A stretch of DNA of 6,523 nucleotides from contig JAGYMR010000159.1 in NCBI GenBank assembly GCA_018400515.1, positions 1 through 6,523 on the forward strand, written 5' to 3'. The first letter of the stretch is position 1; every line of letters begins with the position of its first letter. The stretch comes from Tangfeifania sp. GTDB lineage: Bacteria > Bacteroidota > Bacteroidia > Bacteroidales > Prolixibacteraceae. The notes under the pieces are model-generated. The model saw nothing but the letters and a program-made list of their open reading frames with translations, was not told the DNA's origin and ran no database searches. This document shows, piece after piece, positions 1 to 5,785 of the stretch. The position numbers were made by a program, and so were the translations under genes.

Positions 1-1
1 T

Positions 2-49
2 GTGGCACCGGGCGGTCGTTTTAACTATATTTACTCGGTAAGCAAATAG
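2..49 (+). CDS. C-terminal end of an unidentified plus-strand gene (partial)
   Basis: Frame 2 is open from the left edge and ends in TAG at 47-49, with an in-frame TAA directly after it. It encodes 15 residues, VAPGGRFNYIYSVSK. The other two plus frames stop earlier, at 22-24 and 39-41. Hydrophobic and polar residues alternate in RFNYIYSVS, as in a beta strand, but the peptide does not end in the aromatic residue usual for outer-membrane barrels. I do not recognise the family. It would converge on msrB. The call rests only on the open frame and on the repeat that follows 4 bases after the stop, as similar repeats follow two other genes here. Confidence 0.35.
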   Translation: MAPGGRFNYIYSVSK

Positions 50-53
50 TAAA

Positions 54-93
54 ATGAAACGAGCATGTTCAAGAGATCACAAAAGGTGATGAA
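54..93 (+). repeat. 40-base dispersed element, copy 1
   Basis: This segment matches 5786-5825 at 38 of 40 positions in the same orientation; the differences are at 72 and 88. It starts ATGAAACGAGCATGTTCA and ends near GGTGATGAA. It lies 4 bases after the TAG of the left partial gene, in the gap between that gene and the convergent msrB. Frame 1 gives an 11-codon ORF, MKRACSRDHKR, followed by tandem stops TGA TGA. The frame starting at 56 reads ETSMFKRSQKVM. Function is unknown. Confidence 0.85.
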
Positions 94-126
94 TAAAATT
101 ACAAGCGAGTTCCATGGGCCTTGTAA
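91..126 (-). terminator. Possible msrB intrinsic terminator
   Basis: Read on the minus strand, TTACAAG (126-120) pairs with CTTGTAA (105-99) around a 14-base loop. The hairpin is followed at once by TTTTATTC (98-91). It lies about 50 bases after the msrB stop codon. The stem is AT-rich and the T tract is interrupted, so it would be weak. It adjoins the edge of repeat copy 1. Confidence 0.4.
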
Positions 127-175
127 ACTAAAGATGCCATTAATTTATATTTTATTGAATTACCAATGTTTAATA

Positions 176-679
176 TTATTTTATTCGAATGAAGTCGAGG
201 GATATCGAATTGACACAATGCCGTGTGTCTTTGGGGGTAAATCCTTCTCCGGAAAATACATGGCCCAGGTGGGCGCCGCAGTTGGTGCATGTGATCTCTG
301 TCCGGATCCCGTCGGCATCGGGCGTTTTGGTAACAGCCCCCTCAATTTCATCATCAAAACTGGGCCAGCCGCAGCCGGAGTCAAATTTATCCGATGATTC
401 GTACAGCGGGGCCCTGCAGCGCTTGCATACGTATGTTCCCTTCTCTTTGTGTTTGTAATATTTCCCTGTGAAGGGACGCTCCGTGCCCTTGCGGATAATG
501 ACATATTCTTCGAATTCATTCAGTGGGGTGAATGTTTTGTGATCGCCTTTCTTTTGCTCCATTTTTTGTTCCTCCATTTTATCCTTTTGTTTTGAATCCT
601 CCTGTGCCCTGCTTTGACCGGCAGAAGGCAATTCCCAAAGGATCAGAATGATGATGATGAGTGATCGAAGCGGTTTCAT
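176..679 (-). CDS. msrB: Exported peptide-methionine (R)-S-oxide reductase MsrB
   Basis: The product reduces methionine-R-sulfoxide in proteins, restoring oxidised methionines. The 167-residue protein has the full MsrB domain from about residue 48. CxxC pairs at Cys85/Cys88 and Cys131/Cys134 are the structural zinc ligands of the family. SGCGWPSF (101-108) carries Cys103, probably the recycling cysteine. The catalytic Cys155 sits in RHCVNS. Residues 1-26 form a signal peptide, with a basic start and a run of Ile and Leu (8-16), plausibly cut after SRA. Residues 27-47 are a Lys/Glu/Gln-rich linker. The protein should therefore act outside the cytoplasm, where its electron donor is not evident from this window. 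A start at Met35 would remove the signal but keep the domain; the hydrophobic N-terminus favours the long form. The gene stands alone: a terminator-like hairpin and a promoter box lie directly upstream, and the gene on its left converges. Confidence 0.93.
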   Translation of the reverse strand: MKPLRSLIIIILILWELPSAGQSRAQEDSKQKDKMEEQKMEQKKGDHKTFTPLNEFEEYVIIRKGTERPFTGKYYKHKEKGTYVCKRCRAPLYESSDKFDSGCGWPSFDDEIEGAVTKTPDADGIRTEITCTNCGAHLGHVFSGEGFTPKDTRHCVNSISLDFIRIK

Positions 680-686
680 CTGTACT

Positions 687-694
687 CAAATTTA
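687..694 (-). promoter_or_regulatory. Bacteroidota-type -7 promoter box for msrB
   Basis: The minus strand reads TAAATTTG here, an exact match to the TAnnTTTG consensus of the Bacteroidota primary sigma factor. Only 7 bases separate it from the msrB ATG, so transcription would begin at or next to the start codon and give a leaderless or nearly leaderless mRNA. The upstream -33 TTTG is poor: only a TG lies 20 bases away. The box overlaps the T tract of the hairpin just upstream. Confidence 0.45.
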
Positions 695-713
695 AAAAGG
701 GTTCATGGAACCC
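694..713 (-). terminator. Terminator-like hairpin just upstream of msrB
   Basis: GGGTTC and GAACCC form a six-pair stem around a 3-base loop. On the minus strand the stem is followed directly by TTTTT (698-694). It may end transcripts of the epimerase gene, whose stop lies 223 bases upstream, or act as an attenuator for msrB, whose ATG begins 14 bases after the T tract. On the plus strand the same stem is followed, after GCA, by eight T (717-724), so it could work in both directions. Confidence 0.65.
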
Positions 714-743
714 GCATTTTTTTTATCCCATTTAACCGGTTCC
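707..743 (-). promoter_or_regulatory. Possible antiterminator pairing ahead of msrB
   Basis: On the minus strand GGAACC (743-738) is complementary to GGTTCC (712-707), which includes most of the 5' arm of the terminator hairpin. The two pairings exclude each other, as in an attenuator. GGAACC also overlaps the 8-base palindrome AACCGGTT (734-741), and the pairing is only six base pairs. This is a structural inference without comparative support. Confidence 0.22.
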
Positions 744-745
744 TT

Positions 746-820
746 TTAAGATACCCGGTAGAATTCGCAAGCTCGTTCTACCTCCTTGTTAAAGTCGCTT
801 TCAATTGCTTCCGGAAGCAT
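746..820 (-). other. Candidate small ORF or gene remnant, 24 codons
   Basis: ATG at 820-818 opens a 24-codon frame ending in TAA (748-746). It begins MLPEAIESDF and ends VERACEFYRVS, a composition that looks protein-like. The same frame is open upstream to a TAG at 892-890, giving 47 sense codons, and it runs through repeat copy 3, where it reads ETSTFLKTQK. No obvious ribosome binding site precedes the ATG. I recognise no family. It may be a small protein, the tail of a decayed gene, or a chance frame over structured RNA, since three inverted repeats overlap it. Confidence 0.25.
757..782. repeat. Inverted repeat, 7-base arms
   Basis: GGTAGAA (757-763) and TTCTACC (776-782) are perfect complements around a 12-base spacer. 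No T tract follows on either strand, so it is not a simple terminator. It may fold in the RNA leading to msrB or be an operator-like site. Confidence 0.4.
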
Positions 821-832
821 TTGCGAGCAAAT
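806..832. repeat. Two abutting palindromes
   Basis: TGCTTCCGGAAGCA (806-819) is a perfect 14-base palindrome. ATTTGCGAGCAAAT (819-832) has perfect 6-base arms around GA. They share base 819. Together with the inverted repeat at 757-782 they put three symmetric elements in 76 bases of the gap between the epimerase gene and msrB, suggesting structured RNA or protein-binding sites. Confidence 0.45.
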
Positions 833-841
833 TCCACTTTT

Positions 842-873
842 CTTTTGTGTTTTTAAAAATGTGCTCGTTTCGC
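842..873 (-). repeat. Dispersed element, copy 3 (diverged, inverted)
   Basis: The reverse complement aligns without gaps to the first 32 bases of copy 2 (5786-5817) at 22 positions. The identities include a 10-base block, GAAACGAGCA, and an 8-base block, CACAAAAG, at exactly the same spacing. The element lies 63 bases after the epimerase stop, in the sense orientation of that gene; copy 2 lies 64 bases after the S9 peptidase stop. The MKRACS-type ORF is not kept, but the other frame reads ETSTFLKTQK. Confidence 0.6.
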
Positions 874-936
874 TTATTAATAAACAGTTCTATAATTTTA
901 ACAGATGGAGGCGGCTGTGGGTTCACCGGGAAGGAA

Positions 937-2064
937 TTATATCAGGTCGATCCCGATTCCCGGTTGATTATTCAATGTGATTTTCCCATCCTCAATTTTC
1001 ATTCCCCTGTAGGGATCATTGGAAATAAGCAGGTTTCCGTCCAGATCGGCCCATTCGGCCATGGGAGAAAGGTGGGCAGCAGCCGATACGGCACAGGAGG
1101 TTTCCGTCATGCAGCCGATCATCACCCGCATGTGATTTGCCCGGGCAAGAGTGACCATTTTATGTGCCTCCCGCATGCCGGTGCATTTCATTAGTTTGAT
1201 GTTAATGCCTGAATAGGCACCGGTTACATTATTGATGTCGCACAGCCGCCGGACGGCCTCATCTGCAATGACGGGGAGGGGCGACCGCTCATTTAGCCAG
1301 GCTTGATCATCCAGCCGGTCGTTGGACAGGGGTTGCTCTACCAACAGGATCCCCTTTTCTTTGAGCCAGTGAATCATCTCAAGGGCCTCTTCTTTGTTTT
1401 TCCATCCCTGGTTCACATCCACGATTAAGGGTTTGTCTGTCACCGACCGGATGGCTTCAATGATCTCCCTGTCCCGGGAACCGCCTAGCTTCACCTTTAA
1501 TATTTTATAGGGAGAGGCTTCTTCCGCTTTTTGTTTCATCCGGCTCGGCTCATCCATCCCGAGGGTGAAGGAAGTGAAGGGCGTGTTTTCGGCAGAAAAT
1601 CCCCATATCCGGTGCCAGGGTTGGCGGAGAATCTTTCCTGTCAGGTCATGCAGTGCAATGTCTACCGAAGCTTTGGCAGCCAGATTTCCGGGGGCTGCCT
1701 CGTCTACATACTCCAGGATTTCTTCCATACGGAAAGGATCGGAAAATTGTACCAGGTTCAGGGTGGATAAAAAATCTCCCGCTGTTTTTTGCGTCTCCCC
1801 CAGGTAGGGGGGTAAGGAGGCCTCCCCGTAACCTGTTATCCCGCCAAATTTCAGCCGGGTAAGTATTACAGGCGTGGTGCGGCGTGAACTCCCCGAAAGG
1901 GTAAATGCATGTTTTAACTTCAGGTGATAGGGCTCAAAAGTTAATTTTAATCCTTCCTTCGGATAAACTCCTTTCATATCTGAATATGTTATGCGGGGCA
2001 GCAACAACCCCCCAAAGGTAAACAATGCTGTTTTCTTAATAAAATTTCTTCTTTTGTATTCCAT
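937..2064 (-). CDS. Tat-exported dipeptide epimerase (enolase superfamily)
   Basis: A likely L-Ala-D/L-Glu-type epimerase, which inverts the second residue of a dipeptide such as the L-Ala-D-Glu released from murein. The 375-residue protein has the enolase fold in order: a capping domain to about residue 160, then a barrel. The acid/base lysines are Lys192 in the KVK motif (190-192) and Lys290 in NIKLMK. The Mg2+ ligands are Asp216 (VDVNQ), Glu243 (VEQP) and Asp268 (ADEA). The DLD motif (340-342) matches the DxD that binds the dipeptide amino group in this family. The N-terminus has a twin-arginine signal, RRNFIKK (5-11), with a hydrophobic stretch to about 23 and a possible cleavage near 28, so it should fold in the cytoplasm and act in the periplasm. 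Cytoplasmic homologues lack this leader. The start is set by the Tat signal. It is divergent from truC and has its own promoter. The exact dipeptide preference cannot be read from the sequence. Confidence 0.9.
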   Translation of the reverse strand: MEYKRRNFIKKTALFTFGGLLLPRITYSDMKGVYPKEGLKLTFEPYHLKLKHAFTLSGSSRRTTPVILTRLKFGGITGYGEASLPPYLGETQKTAGDFLSTLNLVQFSDPFRMEEILEYVDEAAPGNLAAKASVDIALHDLTGKILRQPWHRIWGFSAENTPFTSFTLGMDEPSRMKQKAEEASPYKILKVKLGGSRDREIIEAIRSVTDKPLIVDVNQGWKNKEEALEMIHWLKEKGILLVEQPLSNDRLDDQAWLNERSPLPVIADEAVRRLCDINNVTGAYSGINIKLMKCTGMREAHKMVTLARANHMRVMIGCMTETSCAVSAAAHLSPMAEWADLDGNLLISNDPYRGMKIEDGKITLNNQPGIGIDLI

Positions 2065-2110
2065 TTTTTTTTGAATCTTTGGAATATCTTTTGTTTTTCG
2101 TGCAGTTGAA

Positions 2111-2138
2111 CAAAGATAATATAATCGAATGAGACAAA
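2111..2138 (-). promoter_or_regulatory. Promoter of the dipeptide epimerase gene
   Basis: On the minus strand TATCTTTG (2118-2111) matches the Bacteroidota -7 consensus TAnnTTTG. TTTG at 2138-2135 lies 16 bases upstream as a -33 element, slightly closer than usual. Transcription would start near 2105, leaving a 5' leader of about 40 bases before the ATG at 2064. Confidence 0.55.
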
Positions 2139-2158
2139 AACCTAAGATTTATCAGTGA
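2129..2158 (+). other. Nine-codon upstream ORF overlapping the truC start
   Basis: ATG at 2129 opens a frame encoding MRQKPKIYQ and ends in TGA at 2156-2158. Its stop overlaps the truC GTG start in the arrangement GTGA, a layout typical of translational coupling. It may be a coupling leader, an older truC start separated by a one-base indel, or chance. Confidence 0.3.
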
Positions 2159-2856
2159 TAGCGAACAATTTTGATATTCCTGTCCTTTACCAGGACGAGA
2201 CGATGATCGTGGTTAACAAGCCTGCCGGACTCGCGGTGCATAAAAATGATTTTATGCCTCATGATGCCCCTTATCTTACCAAGTTAGTGGGGGATGTGAC
2301 CGGACAATGGATTTACAATGTACACCGGCTCGATGCCAAAACATCGGGGGTCATCCTGCTGGCCTTTTCTTCCGAAGCGGCAAGGAAACTGACCCTTCTG
2401 TTCGAACGGAAGGAAGTGAAAAAATTTTACCAGGCCATTGTTCAGGGAGTTCCGGGGGAAGGGACCTTCCGTGAGAACGTGCTGGTAAAGAAAAAATCCA
2501 GGTTTAAGAAAAATGCCGTCACCCATTTCAAAACCCTGCGTTCGGTGCAAACCGCTATTCATCATAAAGAGGAGGCCCCTGTCTCCCTCAGTTTAGTCCA
2601 GATAGTGCCTGAAACAGGTCGCTGGCACCAAATCCGCCAGCATTTTGCAAAACACCGTTTCGACATTGTGGGGGATACACATCACGGCGACTTTGCATTC
2701 AACCGGATTGTAACGGAAAAGACCGGTGTAAAACGGTTGCTTCTTCATGCAGGGATGCTGGAGTTGATTCACCCTGAAAATCAAAAGAAGTTGAATTTTT
2801 TTGCACCTCTTCCGGGTGATTTTGAGCGGGTTCTGTCAGTTATGGGCGTTGATTGA
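2155..2856 (+). CDS. truC: RluA-family tRNA pseudouridine synthase, TruC-like
   Basis: The enzyme converts a uridine in RNA to pseudouridine; TruC acts on U65 of tRNA. The 233-residue protein has no N-terminal S4 domain, as in TruC. Residues 10-30 (LYQDETMIVVNKPAGLAVHK) form the first strand and NKP motif. Catalytic Asp60 is in HRLDAKTSG (57-65). GRWHQIRQH (155-163) and IVGDTHHGD (171-179), followed by FNR and LLLHA (195-199), match the TruC pattern more closely than RluA, RluC or RluD. The GTG start is chosen because an in-frame TAA lies at 2143 and the family begins just before LYQDE. No Shine-Dalgarno sequence is visible. The gene is divergent from the epimerase gene and ends one base before a terminator hairpin, so it is probably monocistronic. 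The exact RNA target is inferred from similarity only. Confidence 0.88.
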   Translation: MIANNFDIPVLYQDETMIVVNKPAGLAVHKNDFMPHDAPYLTKLVGDVTGQWIYNVHRLDAKTSGVILLAFSSEAARKLTLLFERKEVKKFYQAIVQGVPGEGTFRENVLVKKKSRFKKNAVTHFKTLRSVQTAIHHKEEAPVSLSLVQIVPETGRWHQIRQHFAKHRFDIVGDTHHGDFAFNRIVTEKTGVKRLLLHAGMLELIHPENQKKLNFFAPLPGDFERVLSVMGVD

Positions 2857-2881
2857 ACCTGGCCGCAGGTGGTTTTGTTTT
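2857..2881 (+). terminator. Intrinsic terminator of truC
   Basis: ACCTG (2857-2861) and CAGGT (2866-2870) form a stem around the tetraloop GCCG. After GG it is followed by TTTTGTTTT (2873-2881). It begins directly after the truC TGA. A GTG at 2869 that could open the peptidase frame lies inside the hairpin, which argues against its use as a start. Confidence 0.6.
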
Positions 2882-2943
2882 ATCAGAGAGGTGAACCGGC
2901 ACATGTTAAAGAAACAGAAATGAGTATGTATAATTATAGCCGC

Positions 2944-5721
2944 ATGAAAAGAATTTTTTTGTCATTGATCTTTATGATTCCTCTGGGGCTGCTGGCGCAG
3001 GAGAATTCCCCAAGGCCCCTGAAGATAGAGGATTTTGAGCACTGGAATACCCTTTCGGGGGCCGTTATTTCCAATAACGGCGAAATCATCGCCTTTGAGC
3101 AGAACCCGCAGCAGGGCGACGGAATGCTGGTTGTCCGGCAACCCGGCGTGACCGATACCATTCCGCGGGGAAAAGATCCTGTGGTGGGGCCCGAAAACGA
3201 TTTCGTGGCTTTTGGTATTAAACAGCCCGAAGATACGGTACGGAAAGCCAAAAAAGCAGGATTAAAGAAAAAGGATTTTCCGAAGGACAGTCTCGGGATC
3301 CGGGTGTTCGGCCGCGAAAAACTGTTGAAATTTCCGCGTGTGGAGTCGTTTAAAATTCCTGACGAAAATGCCCGGTGGATTGCCTTTGCCCTCGGCCTAA
3401 CACCGCAGGAAGAGGATTCCCTTTCGATTGGGAACAACGGTAAGGATAAAGGGGCGGAAGTCCATGACCTGGTTCTTTTTGAGGTCGAAACCGCGGATAC
3501 CCTTGTAATAAGTCAGGTGACCGATTATTTTTTTGCCAAAAAGGGGGCCGCGGTCTATTACATCCGTCAACACCGGGATTCTGTGGGAACCCGTTCCGAA
3601 ATTGGGACATTCAATACCCTGGCCGGGCAAAGGCAGACCTTGTTTTCTGCTGAGGGGTGGGCCCGGAAGGTGGTTGCGGACGAATCCGGGGAAAAATTTG
3701 CATTTCTTTTCTCCGGCGATACCATTCCCGAAAAGGTGTGGTCGCTTTATTACGGAACCCGAACGTCCGAACCCGAAAAAACCGTCGACCGGTACACTAA
3801 TGGCATGCCTGTGGGCTGGGCACCCAGCGAGCATGGCAAGGTCTTTTTTTCGGCCGATGGGTCCAAACTTTATATGGGGACCGCGGAAATAGCGGAGCCC
3901 GCGCCCGAAGATTCGCTGCTGGAATCGGAAAAGCCTAAAGTGGATGTCTGGAGCTGGAAGGACTTAAAACTGCAATCGCAACAAAAAAAGGAGGTGGAGA
4001 AAGAGAAAAAAAGAACCTACCTGGCGGTCTACCATACCGACCTGCAGCGTTTCATCCAACTGGCCGATTTAAACATCCGGGAGGTTTCCGTCCTTCAGAA
4101 AGGAGATGGCATGGTGGGACTGGGTACCAATGAAACTCCTTACTTAAGGGCTTCTAACTGGACCGGCAAATGGACCCGCGATTATTACCTGGTGGACTTT
4201 GAATCGGGTATTAAACGGGAGATTGTGGAGGACAAGTCCTATGTCCGGATCTCCCCCCATGGAAAATATGTTGTTTGGTATGAGCCCGGAGACAGCAGCT
4301 ATTATGCCCGCTCCACCGATATCCGGAATCTGGAAACAGTACCGCTGACACGAATGATTCCTGTAAACTTTTTTGATGAGCGGAACGACCGCCCCATGGA
4401 TCCGCAGCCCTATGGGATCGTAGGGTGGAGTGAAGATGACCGGTTTGTTTACATTTACGACCGTTACGATATCTGGAAAATTGATCCCTCCGGCAAAAGG
4501 GTCCCCGTATCGATCACCAAAGCTTTTGGCCGACGGGATCAAATTCGTTTGCGGTACGTTCAGCTCGATCCCGAAGAGGAGTTTATTCCGGGCGATAAAC
4601 CTTCCCTGCTGCGCGCCATTAATGAACAAACAATGACTAATGGTTTCTTCAGCATTCATTTTAACGATGTGGATGAGCCCCGGAAACTTGTAATGGACGA
4701 GTACCATTTCGGGAATATTAAAAAGGCACAGGAGGCCCAGAAACTGATCTGGAGCCGCGAGAATGTGCGTACCTTCCCGGATTTATGGACCAGCAACCTC
4801 GACTTCAGCCAGCCTGAAAAAATCTCTGATGCCAATCCCCAACAGAAGCATTTTCTCTGGCCAACAGCGGAACTCGTGGAGTGGACTTCATTGTCGGGGG
4901 AAAAGCTGAAGGGGCTGTTGTATAAACCGGAAAATTTTGATCCCCGGGAAAAATATCCCCTGATGGTCTACTTTTATGAAAGGAATTCAGAGAATCTTTA
5001 CCGTCATCAGCATCCTGCTCCAAGCCGCTCCATCATTAACAAGACCTTTTATGCGAGCAATGGTTATTTTGTTTTTGTGCCTGATATTACTTATGAGGTG
5101 GGATACCCGGGGCGAAGTGCCTACAATGCCATTGTCAGCGGCACCCAATATCTTTTGAATACTTTTCCTTTTATTGATGAAGCGAACATGGGCCTCCAGG
5201 GGCAAAGCTGGGGGGGCTACCAGACGGCCTATCTCGTAACGCGGACCGATCTTTATGCCGCCGCCATGGCGGGAGCACCCGTGAGTAATATGACCAGTGC
5301 CTACGGGGGAATTCGCTGGGGATCGGGCCTGAGCCGCATGTTCCAGTACGAACATACCCAAAGCAGGATCGGAGGGTCCCTCTGGGAGAAACCGCTGCAT
5401 TACATGGAAAATTCGCCCCTGTTCTATGCGCCCGATGTGAACACACCATTGCTGATGATGCACAACGATAAAGACGGCGCCGTTCCCTGGTACCAAGGCA
5501 TCGAATTCTTTGTGGCACTCCGGAGGCTCAGTAAACCTGCCTGGATGCTCACCTATAACGGTGAACCGCATAACCTGAAAGCCTCCAGCTGGGCCAACCG
5601 GATGGATCTTAGCAAGCGCATGTTCCAGTTTTTTAATCATTACCTGAAGGAGGAACCCATGCCCGAATGGATGGATAGGGGCATTCCCGCTGTTGAAAAG
5701 GGCGAAAACCTGGGGTATTAA
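2944..5721 (+). CDS. Secreted S9-family (prolyl oligopeptidase-type) serine peptidase
   Basis: A large exported peptidase that probably cleaves peptides in the periplasm. From the ATG at 2944 the protein has 925 residues and opens with a signal peptide, MKRIFLSLIFMIPLGLLAQ, plausibly cut after LLA. A long region to about residue 630 has repeated strand-rich segments (for example DRFVYIYDRYDIWKID), as expected of the S9 beta-propeller. The alpha/beta hydrolase domain follows. The nucleophile is Ser755 in GQSWGGY, with Asp844 (NDKDGAVP) and His876 (GEPHNL) completing the triad. The segment before it reads YFYER in place of the common HGGP oxyanion motif, a variant I associate with this long Bacteroidota subgroup. 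In-frame starts also exist at 2920, 2926 and GTG 2869; 2944 gives the best signal peptide, although 2920 is possible. The gene lies alone after the truC terminator and converges on the HRDC gene. Substrate is unknown. Confidence 0.9.
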   Translation: MKRIFLSLIFMIPLGLLAQENSPRPLKIEDFEHWNTLSGAVISNNGEIIAFEQNPQQGDGMLVVRQPGVTDTIPRGKDPVVGPENDFVAFGIKQPEDTVRKAKKAGLKKKDFPKDSLGIRVFGREKLLKFPRVESFKIPDENARWIAFALGLTPQEEDSLSIGNNGKDKGAEVHDLVLFEVETADTLVISQVTDYFFAKKGAAVYYIRQHRDSVGTRSEIGTFNTLAGQRQTLFSAEGWARKVVADESGEKFAFLFSGDTIPEKVWSLYYGTRTSEPEKTVDRYTNGMPVGWAPSEHGKVFFSADGSKLYMGTAEIAEPAPEDSLLESEKPKVDVWSWKDLKLQSQQKKEVEKEKKRTYLAVYHTDLQRFIQLADLNIREVSVLQKGDGMVGLGTNETPYLRASNWTGKWTRDYYLVDFESGIKREIVEDKSYVRISPHGKYVVWYEPGDSSYYARSTDIRNLETVPLTRMIPVNFFDERNDRPMDPQPYGIVGWSEDDRFVYIYDRYDIWKIDPSGKRVPVSITKAFGRRDQIRLRYVQLDPEEEFIPGDKPSLLRAINEQTMTNGFFSIHFNDVDEPRKLVMDEYHFGNIKKAQEAQKLIWSRENVRTFPDLWTSNLDFSQPEKISDANPQQKHFLWPTAELVEWTSLSGEKLKGLLYKPENFDPREKYPLMVYFYERNSENLYRHQHPAPSRSIINKTFYASNGYFVFVPDITYEVGYPGRSAYNAIVSGTQYLLNTFPFIDEANMGLQGQSWGGYQTAYLVTRTDLYAAAMAGAPVSNMTSAYGGIRWGSGLSRMFQYEHTQSRIGGSLWEKPLHYMENSPLFYAPDVNTPLLMMHNDKDGAVPWYQGIEFFVALRRLSKPAWMLTYNGEPHNLKASSWANRMDLSKRMFQFFNHYLKEEPMPEWMDRGIPAVEKGENLGY

Positions 5722-5785
5722 GGCGGCGGGTGGCCGAAGGTGCCTCCCTCTGAAAAGGCAGGGGAAGGGCGTCAACGGTTTTGTT

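Noticed and set aside
76..90. Hairpin ATCAC/GTGAT inside repeat copy 1
   Set aside because: In copy 2 the second arm reads GTAAT, which breaks the stem without compensation, so the structure is not conserved.
54..93. Repeat as an integron attC site
   Set aside because: No GTTRRRY/RYYYAAC core pair or imperfect palindrome frames the element, and no integrase or cassette array is present.
65..397. 110-codon plus-strand frame starting in repeat copy 1
   Set aside because: Most of it is antisense to the conserved MsrB coding region. Only its first residues, inside the repeat, are of interest and they are discussed there.
2120..2125. TATAAT as a sigma70-type -10 box for truC
   Set aside because: Bacteroidota promoters use TAnnTTTG, and this AT-rich hexamer has no suitable -35 partner. 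A plus-strand TATCTTTTG at 2085-2093 has one base too many and a poor -33.
2869..2943. Extending the S9 peptidase to GTG 2869
   Set aside because: The GTG lies in the truC terminator hairpin, and the added residues would bury the signal peptide 25 residues inside the protein.
5742..5768. Terminator after the S9 peptidase
   Set aside because: Possible stems (CCCT/AGGG or TGCCT/AGGCA) are short and no T tract follows within useful distance.
4987..5775. 262-codon minus-strand frame
   Set aside because: It lies antisense to the S9 catalytic domain, has low-complexity Pro/Gly/His-rich composition and no recognisable motif; it is a shadow of the GC-rich real gene.
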